From NCBI RefSeq assembly GCF_002218085.1, contig NZ_BDUC01000004.1:527852-591851 (forward strand): a DNA stretch of 64,000 bases. The letters are read 5' to 3'. Of this stretch, positions 45,327 to 54,087 are shown piece after piece. Position numbers and translations under genes: made by a program. Within the stretch, counting starts at the first letter, position 1, and each line of letters starts with the position of its first letter. The notes beneath the pieces were generated by a model that had not been told where the DNA came from, ran no database searches, and worked only from the letters and a program-made list of their open reading frames with translations. The DNA comes from Tolypothrix sp. NIES-4075 (GTDB taxonomy: Bacteria; Cyanobacteriota; Cyanobacteriia; Cyanobacteriales; Nostocaceae).

Positions 45327-46163
45327 TTGAAAGTTAATTATCTTCGTGTGTCTCAATACCCTGCCCCTGTTCGGCTGGGTATATTTATTTTGACATTGTT
45401 GTTACTATGGTTGCCAATAGCTGCACCGATTCGCTTATTAGTGCGGGATGATAACTTAGTAACTATTTTGACAATGCCATTGCTGTATGTAGAGTTTATC
45501 TTGCTACTGCGGTTTTGGGGCAAAAAAGTTTACAAGCAAACCCAGATATTGAGACATTATGGTTTAGAAAGAACACCGCAAAATGCAATCGATTTGCTGC
45601 GGGGTTTGGCAATTGGGCTAATTAATATTTTGATTTTATTTGGGGTAGAAGGATTGCTGGGTTGGCTGGTATGGCAAAAACCGAGTATTTTTTTACTGAG
45701 AGTTATTTTAGAGGGGTTGATTGTTGCCTTGGCTTATGGATTTGCCGAGGAATTATTATTTCGGGGATGGCTGTTTGATGAGTTGCAGCGCGATTACAAT
45801 CTCCGTGTGGTACTTTGGGCAACTGCGGTTATTTTTGCTGTCAGCCACTTTATTAAACCACTGCCAGAAATTATTCATACAGCGCCGCAATTTTTCGGCT
45901 TATTGCTTTTGGCGTTATTTTTGGTGTGTGCAAAACGCTGGCGCAGAGGGCGTTTGGGCTTATCGATAGGATTTCACGCTGGTTTAATTTGGGGTTATTA
46001 CATTATCAATGTTGGGCAATTAACCAAATATTCTGGTGCAGTTCCGGATTGGGTTACAGGTGTGAATCAAAATCCTTTAGCTGGGTTGATGGGGTTGGTG
46101 TTGTTGGGTGTACTGGCTTTGTGGATGCAGAGGAAATCGAGAGCGATCGCTCTGGTGAGATAA
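45327..46163 (+). CDS. CPBP family intramembrane metalloprotease
   Basis: This encodes 278 residues with about seven to eight hydrophobic segments. The CPBP (Abi/CAAX prenyl protease-like) motifs are present: FAEELLFRGWLFDEL with the Glu-Glu and Arg (about residues 140-155), VSHFI and a further His in GFHAGLIWGYY. The start would be TTG at 45327; the first hydrophobic segment begins around residue 15. Its position 21 bp after clpS suggests co-transcription. The substrate is unknown. It ends just before the palindromic repeat at 46169. Confidence 0.88.
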   Translation: MKVNYLRVSQYPAPVRLGIFILTLLLLWLPIAAPIRLLVRDDNLVTILTMPLLYVEFILLLRFWGKKVYKQTQILRHYGLERTPQNAIDLLRGLAIGLINILILFGVEGLLGWLVWQKPSIFLLRVILEGLIVALAYGFAEELLFRGWLFDELQRDYNLRVVLWATAVIFAVSHFIKPLPEIIHTAPQFFGLLLLALFLVCAKRWRRGRLGLSIGFHAGLIWGYYIINVGQLTKYSGAVPDWVTGVNQNPLAGLMGLVLLGVLALWMQRKSRAIALVR

Positions 46164-46168
46164 CAAAC

Positions 46169-46218
46169 GTAGTAAGCGCTGTCTTCGCTTATATTTTAGG
46201 CACTAAACTGCTTACTAC
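46169..46218. repeat. GTAGTAAGC palindromic repeat, copy B
   Basis: A 50-bp element with ends GTAGTAAGC (46169-46177) and GCTTACTAC and interior GCTGTCTTCGCTTATATTTTAGGC. It begins 5 bp after the CPBP gene stop codon and may act as its 3' hairpin. Confidence 0.8.
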
Positions 46219-46275
46219 AAGCCGAAATTTACATTTTATCTGTGACACGCACCTTTAGTCCTGACAGTTGTAAAT

Positions 46276-46473
46276 TTACATCTTTTTCTCAGCCCTAAGA
46301 TGGATTTTGATTTCCATTAAATCTTGTCTGTAAAAAAACGCTTTAACCAAACAGCCAGGATGCTTATCAAAAGCGTATTCTAGCACTTTTAATCTTGACT
46401 GATTGCTCTTCAACTTGCATAGCAACTTACTCCCTTTAGCGTAGCTCAAACAAGGATATTGGATATAATGCAA
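46276..46473 (-). CDS. Possible small basic protein (TTG start)
   Basis: An open frame of 65 residues, basic, with two or three cysteines (KHPGCLVKAFFYRQDLMEIKIHLRAEKKM at the end reads like real protein). The TTG start is preceded by a perfect GGAGG nine bases upstream, which is the main support. No family is recognised and the strand disagrees with both neighbours. It could also be a chance frame. Confidence 0.35.
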   Translation of the reverse strand: MHYIQYPCLSYAKGSKLLCKLKSNQSRLKVLEYAFDKHPGCLVKAFFYRQDLMEIKIHLRAEKKM

Positions 46474-46630
46474 ACTTTCAATTCCTCCGATCGCATGAGG
46501 CGTTGAATTCGGGAATGGGTAACAATGACAGTGTAGAAGTTAAGTAAGCGGCTGCAAAGCAAGATAAACTTTCAGCATTTGTGCCAAATACTTATTAAAT
46601 AGCTTCTAAAAATTTGGGAGGGAATTAACT

Positions 46631-47071
46631 ATGAGAATTAAATCTTTAGCTGCGGTAGCTTTATTAAGCGCAATATCTCTGGGTGCTTCCGTTCCCGCAA
46701 AAGCAGCAAACCCCGCTCATGTTCAGCGTTTGCTAAAAACCGGAGAATGCCTCAAGTGTGATTTAAGCGGTGCCAACCTCAAAGGTGCTCACTTGATTGG
46801 TGCAGATTTGCGGAATGCGAATTTGAAGGGTGCTAACTTACAAAATGCCAACTTAGAAGGTGCTGACTTAACCGGCGCGAATTTGAACGGTGCTAATTTA
46901 AAACAAGCATTTGTCAATAGTACAACTTTAAATAATGCGGATCTCAGCAACGCTAATCTCAGCAATGCAAAATTGTATAGTGCCGAGTTAGAAGGTGCTA
47001 CTTTAATCGGCGCTAATTTGAATGGTACTGATGTATTTAATACCAATATCGGCGTAGGTGGCGGTGAATAA
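46631..47071 (+). CDS. Secreted pentapeptide-repeat protein
   Basis: This encodes 146 residues. Signal peptide (AAVALLSAISLGASVPAKA, about residues 7-25) followed by a short Cys-containing piece (GECLKCDLS) and then about 16 pentapeptides of the A(N/D)LxG type (e.g. ANLKGAHLIGADLRNANLKG), which fold into a right-handed four-sided beta-helix. Such proteins are abundant in cyanobacteria; the function of most, including this one, is unknown. The two N-terminal cysteines are typical of periplasmic members. ATG 46631 with GGGAGG (46617-46622) upstream. Confidence 0.9.
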   Translation: MRIKSLAAVALLSAISLGASVPAKAANPAHVQRLLKTGECLKCDLSGANLKGAHLIGADLRNANLKGANLQNANLEGADLTGANLNGANLKQAFVNSTTLNNADLSNANLSNAKLYSAELEGATLIGANLNGTDVFNTNIGVGGGE

Positions 47072-47089
47072 TGCGAATTTGGATGATTA

Positions 47090-47117
47090 GTAGAGACGCG
47101 ATTAATCGCGTCTCTAC
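47090..47117. repeat. Perfect 28-bp palindrome, GTAGAGACGCG type
   Basis: GTAGAGACGCGATT followed by AATCGCGTCTCTAC is fully self-complementary. It lies between the convergent pentapeptide and pmbA genes and could act as terminator for both. Related palindromes: 18755 and 62426. Confidence 0.85.
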
Positions 47118-47127
47118 AACCTAACTA

Positions 47128-48468
47128 TTACTCGCCTGTAATCGATAATTCATCAATCCAAATTCTCGGACAAACGCCTCCTGGTGTCAATTCTGGTTCT
47201 TTCTCAACATAAATAATTGATTTGAGAACTTCGAGAAAATCGCCTGCAACTGTTGCAGACTCGATACTAGTTTTCACACCCTTATTAACTAACCAACCAT
47301 CAAACGGTAGTGAAAAAGAGCCTTGTAAGGATTTCACTCCCGCATGTAAAGCTTGTAAATCATCGATGAGAATGACATTTTCCGCAGTTTCTAAACTGTA
47401 TTCTTGTTCAGAATTTGCGCCTGCAAATACGTGGTAAAAGTTAGGACTGACGCTAACTTTTGCACCAATACTTGCATTACCTGTAAGATTGGCGTTCATT
47501 CTTTTAGCAGTTCCAGCACTGTGCAGAAAGCCTGTTAAAACGCCATTTTCAATTAGGGAAACTCGACGTGTAGGAGTTCCTTCCCCATCAAAAGCTTCCG
47601 CACCAATGTTAGCTGGATGCAGCGCATCATCGCATACAGAAAGCAGCGGGGAGGCGATTTGCTTTCCGAGAGAATCAGGGGTAGATAAACTTTGTTTGTC
47701 AAGGATACTTTGAGCGTTGAACAAGTTAGAAAAAGCACCTAACAAACTCAAGAAAGCTTCTGGTGAGAAAACTACTCGATATTTACCAGTTGTTACTTTT
47801 TCGTAGTTCAAATGGCTGATAGTTTTATCTGCGGTTTCTTTGATACAACCATTGATATCTAGGTTATCTAAACTATGGTTGATTCTAAAAGCACCAGCAC
47901 TACGCGGTTTTTTACCTTCTTCTTCGGTTTTGCTGTAAAGATATATCGATGCTAAGGAGTGAGATTCGGTTCTAATTGCACCATTGCTGTTGAGATAGAA
48001 CCTGTCAATATCTCTTTGCGCTAAACCGTTATAAGGTACTCCTTTAATAGCAGGGTGAACTGCTAAGAGTTCTTTTTCGGCGACAATCAGGCTTTCTATT
48101 AGTTGCGAAACTGGTGCTTGATTCGCTTTCTCGCTCTTATTATTGTCGATGTTGACAGTCGCTTCTGGACTAAAATCGGGGACGTTTTCTTTTACACCGA
48201 AGAAACTAGCTTCGTAAGCGGTTTTTAAAGCTAATTCCAGTCCTTTTGGATCTACATCTGTGGTGCTGGTGACACCCATTGTGTTGTCTTCGTTCCAAAC
48301 TCGAACGGTGACACCAGAGCGATTTGATGCTTTGACTTGTTTTGGCTCACCTTGATCTACTTGTACGCTGGTTTCATCTACAGTTGATCCGTAAATGTCA
48401 AATTTATTAATGCCAAGTTTGTTAGCAGTTTCCTTGGCTGAAGTTGCAATTTCGTTGATATTCGGCAT
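47128..48468 (-). CDS. pmbA: TldD/PmbA family protein (PmbA-like)
   Basis: This encodes 446 residues of the TldD/PmbA family but without the HExxxH motif, as expected for the PmbA (TldE) partner. Typical parts: DIYGSTVDETSVQVDQGEPKQV in the N-terminal domain and the C-terminal barrel with DGEGTPTRRVSLIENGVLTG and NLTGNASIGAKVSVSPNF. TldD and TldE form a heterodimer that degrades unfolded peptides and matures some peptide natural products. The TldD-like gene is just upstream (88 bp gap containing repeat C). No peptide precursor gene was found nearby. Confidence 0.92.
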   Translation of the reverse strand: MPNINEIATSAKETANKLGINKFDIYGSTVDETSVQVDQGEPKQVKASNRSGVTVRVWNEDNTMGVTSTTDVDPKGLELALKTAYEASFFGVKENVPDFSPEATVNIDNNKSEKANQAPVSQLIESLIVAEKELLAVHPAIKGVPYNGLAQRDIDRFYLNSNGAIRTESHSLASIYLYSKTEEEGKKPRSAGAFRINHSLDNLDINGCIKETADKTISHLNYEKVTTGKYRVVFSPEAFLSLLGAFSNLFNAQSILDKQSLSTPDSLGKQIASPLLSVCDDALHPANIGAEAFDGEGTPTRRVSLIENGVLTGFLHSAGTAKRMNANLTGNASIGAKVSVSPNFYHVFAGANSEQEYSLETAENVILIDDLQALHAGVKSLQGSFSLPFDGWLVNKGVKTSIESATVAGDFLEVLKSIIYVEKEPELTPGGVCPRIWIDELSITGE

Positions 48469-48498
48469 AGTTAATTCTAGGGAATTTTTGAATATTTT

Positions 48499-48544
48499 GT
48501 AGTGAGCGCTTTAGGGCTTAAGAAAGCACTAAAGTGCTTACTAC
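48499..48544. repeat. GTAGTAAGC palindromic repeat, copy C
   Basis: A 46-bp copy with ends GTAGTGAGC and GCTTACTAC and the inner GCACTAAAGTGC. It lies in the 88-bp gap between the tldD and pmbA genes, so it would be transcribed within their shared message. Confidence 0.85.
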
Positions 48545-48556
48545 GAATTAAAGAGG

Positions 48557-50029
48557 TTAGCGTCCGCCTACGGTGATGGAATCTACTTTTATGTGGGGTT
48601 GTCCAACTGTGGTGTAAATGCTGCCACTGACGGAGCCACAAAAACCTGCGGCTAATGATAAATCTTGGGAACACATGGAAATTTTATTCATAATTTCCTT
48701 TGCTTCGCCGATGAGGATGGCTCCTTTTAATGGCTTGGTAATTTTGCCATTTTCTATTAAATAAGCTTCGTCTACACCAAAGTTAAATTGTCCTGTGGCA
48801 CCGACGCTACCACCACCCATTTTTTTACAGTAAATGCCTTTGTCAATTGAGGCAAATAAGTCTTCTGTGCTGTATTCACCGGTCGCGATATAAGTATTTC
48901 GCATCCGACTAGCAGCTGCATAGGTGTAATTTTGGCGGCGTCCGCTGCCGGTTCTGGGATGTCCGGTTCGCACTGAACCTGTTCTATCTGCTAAGAAGTT
49001 CTTTAAAACACCTTTTTCAATTAATAGCGTTCTTTGAGCGGGCATTCCTTCGTCGTCCATGTCAATTGTGCCGAAGGCGTTTTCAGAACGTCCTTCATCC
49101 CATGCTGTTAAACTTTCGTGGGCAATTTTTTCGCCTTTTTTGTCAGCAAAGGGTGTAGTCTTGCGTTCAATTTGCGTGGTTTCTAAGAGGTGTCCACAGG
49201 CTTCGTGGAAAATTACCCCACCAAAGTGATTCGCCATGATAATCGGGTATGTGCCGGATTCTACGTAGTCGGCGTAAAGCATTTTTCCGGCTGATTCGGC
49301 TATCTGCTCGGCGGATTGTTGGTAATCCCAGGTTCTCAGGAAGTTGGCATCGCTGGTGTTACCTGCGCGTTCGGCGATGGAGGTGCGATTTGCACCATCA
49401 GCACACAATACGTTAAATCCTACAGACTGAGTGAGGCGGATGTCGCGGGCAAATGTGCCATCACTAGCGGCAATTAAGACTTCTTGCCAATCGCGGAAGT
49501 AGGTAGCGCGGCGAGATTGAATGTGGTTAGCTTTTCGTTGCAAGTAGGCGGTACTATCAAGGAGGACTTCTCCCATTTCGCGGATGGAACTACATAAAGG
49601 CAGCCATTTGTCTTTGCCTCTTTTGGTTGCGTAGTCTCTGAGGAGTTCGAGGTTGATTTCTGGGATGAAAGCGTTAGCTGCTGGTAGTTGCAATCCTAAG
49701 ATAGAAAGACCTTTTTCTAATGCGGCTTTCAAACCGGAAAATGAAAGATTGTTGGTGCTTACGTAGCAGTCGGCTTTGCCACGAAATACTCTCACTCCCG
49801 CACCCGTAGCAAGGCTGGGTGAAATGCTGGTGATAGAATCGTCTTCTGCAAGGCAGCTAATATAGTTGCGACGTTCTAAGAAGAATTCGATGAAGTCCGC
49901 GCCGGCTGCGCGTCCTAGTCCCAGGAGGATTGCCAGGGGAGCTTCCCAGGTTTCATCGAATCGCTCTGGGGTGGAGGTGTATTGCAGGGTGGGGAGTTGA
50001 TTGGACAGAAGTAAGGAGTTTGTTAGCAT
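48557..50029 (-). CDS. tldD: TldD family metalloprotease
   Basis: This encodes 490 residues. The active-site motif HEACGH (His275 to His280) is in GGVIFHEACGHLLE, with the zinc-binding third ligand expected near the C-terminal GAIL/GSI region. The N-terminal domain includes GADFIEFFLERRNYISCLAEDD, and the C-terminal part MGGGSVGATGQFNFGVDEAYLIENGKITKPLKGAI is characteristic. Together with PmbA it should form the TldD/E heterodimer. The gene is first in the pair and has a 278-bp promoter region upstream, including repeat D. Start ATG 50029. Confidence 0.94.
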   Translation of the reverse strand: MLTNSLLLSNQLPTLQYTSTPERFDETWEAPLAILLGLGRAAGADFIEFFLERRNYISCLAEDDSITSISPSLATGAGVRVFRGKADCYVSTNNLSFSGLKAALEKGLSILGLQLPAANAFIPEINLELLRDYATKRGKDKWLPLCSSIREMGEVLLDSTAYLQRKANHIQSRRATYFRDWQEVLIAASDGTFARDIRLTQSVGFNVLCADGANRTSIAERAGNTSDANFLRTWDYQQSAEQIAESAGKMLYADYVESGTYPIIMANHFGGVIFHEACGHLLETTQIERKTTPFADKKGEKIAHESLTAWDEGRSENAFGTIDMDDEGMPAQRTLLIEKGVLKNFLADRTGSVRTGHPRTGSGRRQNYTYAAASRMRNTYIATGEYSTEDLFASIDKGIYCKKMGGGSVGATGQFNFGVDEAYLIENGKITKPLKGAILIGEAKEIMNKISMCSQDLSLAAGFCGSVSGSIYTTVGQPHIKVDSITVGGR

Positions 50030-50193
50030 GGGTTGCCTTAAAATGCTGGCATTATCAGAGTTTTAACTGAAATATCCTGGTGTGTTAACTCTAGCAAATT
50101 TAAGAAAATGTCCGTGTGAGGTAATTAGATAGGTGTAGGTAGGGATGGTACTACTGCCGAACAAGTGGAAGGATATTAAAAGGAATTTAGCTC

Positions 50194-50240
50194 GTAGCAA
50201 GCGCTTAAGCGCTTAATTTAAGCACTAAAGTGCTTAGTAC
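50194..50240. repeat. GTAGTAAGC palindromic repeat, copy D
   Basis: A 47-bp copy with ends GTAGCAAGC and GCTTAGTAC, the most diverged of the five, and inner GCTTAAGCGCTTAA. It lies in the divergent spacer between tldD and the GTPase gene. Confidence 0.8.
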
Positions 50241-50307
50241 GTTAGAAAATCACTAGGATTAATAAGGGTATCTATTTAAAATTTTAAAGATAAAATCTGA
50301 AGTTAAT

Positions 50308-51768
50308 ATGAATTCGACGTTACCTTTGCCCGATCCTCATGAAAGTGATTCTTCTAGTTGGGAGGAAGAACTTGATAAGGCTATTTTCAGTTTTGAAGAT
50401 ATTCAGGCGGAACTTAATTATAAGCAGGCACAAACGGCATTAAGAAGTTTGGTAGCTAAACTTGATTTAACTCCTCAAGAAAAACATGGATTAGAAGAGG
50501 AAATTGGCGATTTAGAAGTTCTGTTGGGCAAGTTAGACCGCATGGTGGTGCAAATTGCGGCTTTTGGGATGGTGGGACGCGGGAAGTCTTCGTTACTGAA
50601 TGCTTTGGTTGGACAATCGGTGTTTGAAACGGGTCCTTTACACGGTGTCACTCGTGCTGCACAGCGAGTTAATTGGAGTATTAGTGAGGATGCGATCGCT
50701 TCTTCATCTACCACTTTGCGTGTTACTTTACCTGGAATCGGTCAATCTCAGGTGGAATTGATTGATACTCCTGGTTTAGATGAAGTGGATGGGGAAACTC
50801 GCACCGCTTTAGCTGAACATGTCGCAAAACAAGCAGATTTAATTCTGTTTGTTATTTCTGGGGACATGACGAAATTAGAACATGAGGCTCTTTCTCAGTT
50901 GCGGGAAGCTGGTAAACCGATAATTTTGGTGTTTAACAAGGTTGACCAGTATCCAGAAGCCGATCGCATGGCAGTTTACCAAAAAGTCCGCGATGAAAGG
51001 GTGCGGGAATTACTTTCACCCCTAGAAATTGTCATGGCAGCCGCATCACCTTTAGTAAAGACTGCGGTTCAACGTGCCGATGGTACTAGGGGGATACAAT
51101 TGCGTGCAGGTAATGCCCAAGTTGAAGAATTAAAGCTGAAAATATTAGAGATTTTACACCGCGAGGGCAAAGCTTTAGTCGCTCTCAACACGATGATTTA
51201 CGCGGATAATGTGAATGAGCAATTGGTGCAGCGGAAATTGATGATTCGCGATCGCGCTGCGAATCAGTTGATTTGGAAAGCGGTGATGACTAAAGCCTTA
51301 GCGATCGCTCTCAATCCGGTTACAGTGGTGGATATACTTAGCGGTGTAGTTATTGATATTGCTTTAATTCTCGGCTTATCTAAACTCTACGGCATCGCCA
51401 TGACCGAAACTGGAGCTGTGCAATTATTACAAAAAATCGCCTTGGGGATGGGTGGTATTGGTGCGAGCGAACTGTTAGCAACTCTCGGTTTAAGTGGGTT
51501 AAAAACTTTACTTGGCATCTCTGCACCCGTTACAGGTGGTGCTTCTTTCGCTCCCTACGTAACAGTTGCGATAACTCAAGCTGGTGTAACTGGTGTTGCT
51601 TCTTATGGAATCGGACAAGTCACCAAAGCTTATTTAGCTAATGGGGCAACTTGGGGACCCGATGGACCGAAAGCGGTAATTGGCAAGATTTTGGCAAGTC
51701 TTGATGAGACTTCGATTCTCAACCGCATCAAGGATGAGTTGCAACAGAAGATGAAGCGAAGAAATTGA
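50308..51768 (+). CDS. Era-like GTPase with a DUF697 C-terminal domain
   Basis: This encodes 486 residues. After about 60 helical residues comes a G domain: P-loop GMVGRGKSS (residues 87-95), switch region GVTRAAQ, G3 IDTPGLDEV and G4 NKVDQYPE. The C-terminal 190 residues contain several hydrophobic segments (VTVVDILSGVVIDIALILGLSKLYG) as in DUF697 proteins, suggesting membrane association. Such GTPases are common in cyanobacteria and chloroplasts without a settled function. ATG 50308 is used. The protein is not part of an obvious operon. Confidence 0.9.
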   Translation: MNSTLPLPDPHESDSSSWEEELDKAIFSFEDIQAELNYKQAQTALRSLVAKLDLTPQEKHGLEEEIGDLEVLLGKLDRMVVQIAAFGMVGRGKSSLLNALVGQSVFETGPLHGVTRAAQRVNWSISEDAIASSSTTLRVTLPGIGQSQVELIDTPGLDEVDGETRTALAEHVAKQADLILFVISGDMTKLEHEALSQLREAGKPIILVFNKVDQYPEADRMAVYQKVRDERVRELLSPLEIVMAAASPLVKTAVQRADGTRGIQLRAGNAQVEELKLKILEILHREGKALVALNTMIYADNVNEQLVQRKLMIRDRAANQLIWKAVMTKALAIALNPVTVVDILSGVVIDIALILGLSKLYGIAMTETGAVQLLQKIALGMGGIGASELLATLGLSGLKTLLGISAPVTGGASFAPYVTVAITQAGVTGVASYGIGQVTKAYLANGATWGPDGPKAVIGKILASLDETSILNRIKDELQQKMKRRN

Positions 51769-51804
51769 ACGAATTATTGATTAAACATAAAAGTGGAAAT
51801 TAAT

Positions 51805-51935
51805 GTATGACCCCTCTCCAAACCTCTCCCCGAAGCGGAGAGAGGCTTTGATTCCCCCTTCCCTACGTTCGCGTAGCGTCTCGTTCGCGCAGCGTCTCCG
51901 ACAGGAGAAGAGAGGGAAGGGGGTAGGGGGGTTAG
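51805..51935. repeat. Composite inverted-repeat element between GTPase and oxidase genes
   Basis: CCCCCTTCCCT (51854-51864) pairs with AGGGAAGGGGG (51913-51923). Between them a 16-17-bp unit GTTCGCGyAGCGTCTC occurs twice in tandem (about 51867-51899). Upstream, CCTCTCC and GGAGAGAGG form a further hairpin. The element lies in the convergent gap before the multicopper oxidase stop and may end both transcripts. Frames read through it are not genes. Confidence 0.75.
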
Positions 51936-51972
51936 GTCTGTATTGGACAGAAGGTGGAAACCGCTACATTGG

Positions 51973-53466
51973 TTACAACGCTGGTGCTGGGAGTGGTTTT
52001 GCTGGTTCTGACAGCGGATCTATCCCATTTTGCGCTACTTCAAACTGACTCATCATGTCGTGGTCTTCGTGAACCATGTTATGGCAGTGGTACATGTACT
52101 TGCCTATGTTTGGTCTAAACTTGCCAATTATTCTTACCGTCTCGTTTTCACCAACGTAGAAGACATCTTTCATACCACGTTCATAAGCAAAAGGTGGTTG
52201 CCCATTACGGTCAAGAATTTGAGCATCGATGAGGTGAAGGTGAACCGGATGAAACCAAAGACCGGAGTTGTTATGCAGTGTCCAAATCTCGATTTGTTGT
52301 AATTCGGGATTAGCATCAACTCGATTTTTGTCCCAAACATTTCCATTGATTACCCACAATCGATTACTCTGCTCAAAGGTAAAGTCACGCGATCGCACTG
52401 CTGATGATTCTGGGAAAAATTCAATATTGCGTAACGTGCTAGGAATAGAACTGTTATCGCTCTCTTCACGTACCACATCAAAGCGCATAATCTTATTTGT
52501 ATCCCCAGTATTATCATTATTTGGAAGTCCCAAATTTTGCAATACTACCTGGGTTCCTAAAGGATATTTAGAAAAATCGATTATCAAATCATAGCGCTCT
52601 GCCATCCCGATACGCATATCTTTCGTATTTACTGGTGCAGACTTTAACCCAGCATCAGTACCAATTACGATCAAGTCATCACCCGTATCCAGAGCAAGTT
52701 TGTAAGAACGGGAAATTGATGCGTTTAACACTCGGAAGCGGTACTTGCGGTTTGCTACCTCCATGCGGGGATAAGGAACACCGTTGACTGTAATCACATC
52801 CCCCATCAAACTGTGTTCGGCTTGATCGTCAAAAATTAACGAACCATCAGCCGCGAATTTTTTATCGTGAATGATTAAGGGAACATCATAATCATTCTTG
52901 GGAAGTTGCAGATTAGCTTCATTTTCATCTTCGACAATATACATTCCCACCAACCCCATGTATACGTTTCGTGAAGTTTGATGAACTGCGTGGTCGTGAT
53001 ACCAAAAAGTGGCGGCGTTGGTGTTGGGATAGATATAGTCCTTGTAGTATCCTTGAGGAATTAAATCTTCAGCGTAGCCATCGTACTGGGGTAGCGATGT
53101 CATCCCATGCAGGTGAACTACTGTTGGTGTATTAACATCGTTGATAAAGCGTACAACTGACTGTCGATTTTTACGTTGTTTAATTGTCGGACCCGGAAAC
53201 GTACCGTTATAGCCCCAAATTTCTGTCGTTCGCCCTGGTAATATCTCTACAGTAGCTTTCTGTATTGTTATTTGGTAATAATCAGTTGTAGAATCGCTAC
53301 GTACAGGATTTAACACTGGTGGAGTGCGAAAAGCAAGTGTAAACGGCTCGACTCTCTCATCGGTTCTTTGAGCATATCCCCGATGCTGAAGTATTACGGG
53401 TAGCAGCATAGAACAACCCGCAAAACCTACAAACATCAAGGCTTCACGTCTGCTGATTTTATTCAT
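51973..53466 (-). CDS. Tat-exported multicopper oxidase (CotA/bilirubin-oxidase-like)
   Basis: This encodes 497 residues. A twin-arginine signal KISRREALMFVGFAG opens the protein, so folded export to the periplasm is expected. All four copper-ligand motifs are visible: HLHG, WYHDHA, HPVHLH and HCHNMVHEDHDMM (type 1 Cys and axial Met included). Three cupredoxin domains are expected at this length. It would oxidise phenolic, bilirubin-like or metal substrates with O2; the substrate cannot be told. ATG 53466 is preferred over the upstream 53526 because the twin-arginine motif then lies at residues 5-6. No copper chaperone or regulator is adjacent. Confidence 0.92.
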   Translation of the reverse strand: MNKISRREALMFVGFAGCSMLLPVILQHRGYAQRTDERVEPFTLAFRTPPVLNPVRSDSTTDYYQITIQKATVEILPGRTTEIWGYNGTFPGPTIKQRKNRQSVVRFINDVNTPTVVHLHGMTSLPQYDGYAEDLIPQGYYKDYIYPNTNAATFWYHDHAVHQTSRNVYMGLVGMYIVEDENEANLQLPKNDYDVPLIIHDKKFAADGSLIFDDQAEHSLMGDVITVNGVPYPRMEVANRKYRFRVLNASISRSYKLALDTGDDLIVIGTDAGLKSAPVNTKDMRIGMAERYDLIIDFSKYPLGTQVVLQNLGLPNNDNTGDTNKIMRFDVVREESDNSSIPSTLRNIEFFPESSAVRSRDFTFEQSNRLWVINGNVWDKNRVDANPELQQIEIWTLHNNSGLWFHPVHLHLIDAQILDRNGQPPFAYERGMKDVFYVGENETVRIIGKFRPNIGKYMYHCHNMVHEDHDMMSQFEVAQNGIDPLSEPAKPLPAPAL

Positions 53467-53710
53467 GGTAGTGTCCCCTGTCTCAAACGGCAGTACGAAC
53501 TTTGCTTGTTTGAAAGCAGTCAACAAAGATTTTCTCTATATAAATTATGTCAAAAGATATGTGACAATACGCTTAAGTTAGTTTAAGTAATAATACCAAG
53601 TGTTAATTATGAATTTTTGTATTAGTTTTTCTCAGCAGACAACTATGTTGTTTAGAAAAACAGAAGCGATACCTACGGTAAGCTACGCTAACGCTCTTAA
53701 AATATAAAAC

Positions 53711-53941
53711 TTCGTGCTTGGAACATGAAACTTCGTGCTTTGAACTCCGAATGTCGTGTTCTGAACTCGGAACTTCGTGCTTTGAACTCGGAATGTCGTG
53801 TTCTGAACTCGGAACTTCGTGTTCCGAACTCGGAACTTCGTGTTCCGAACTCGGAACTTCGTGTTCCGAACTCGAAACTTCATGCTTTGAACTCGGAATG
53901 TCAAGTTCTAAACTCAAACATCCAAGTTCAAAGCTCTAAAG
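53711..53941. repeat. 21-bp tandem repeat array (about 11 units)
   Basis: Units of the type TTCGTGTTCCGAACTCGGAAC follow one another in strict 21-bp register; the three central copies are nearly identical and the outer ones drift. Each unit is itself partly palindromic (GTTCCGAACTCGGAAC). Because 21 is a multiple of three, several frames on both strands stay open with a heptad period, e.g. SSEHEVP or VLNSELR. No ribosome-binding site or family supports translation. Confidence 0.9.
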
Positions 53942-54087
53942 TTCAAAAATTGATGCAGAAGTTCCAAGATTTAGGGTACTGTACCCGAAGTCATTAGACT
54001 TATGGGTTAAGGGTTAAGGATTAGGCAAGAGTTTTTTCCTAGTCCCTAGTCCCCAGTCCCCAGTAAAGAGTCCCCAGTCCCCAGTAT
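53942..54087. repeat. STRR spacer with CCCCAGT heptamers
   Basis: At 54033-54085 the heptamer CCCCAGT/CCCTAGT recurs about five times, and GGGTTAA-type units lie at 54004-54020. It lies just past the stop codon of the minus-strand channel gene. The same heptamer recurs at 673-705 and 32870-32905. Confidence 0.75.

Noticed and set aside
51803..52048. 81-codon frame between the GTPase and oxidase genes
   Set aside because: Half of it reads the composite inverted-repeat element and the rest is the antisense of the oxidase C-terminus.
53603..53997. Four open frames on both strands with heptad repeats
   Set aside because: All follow from the 21-bp tandem array, whose period is a multiple of three; no start signal or homology supports coding.
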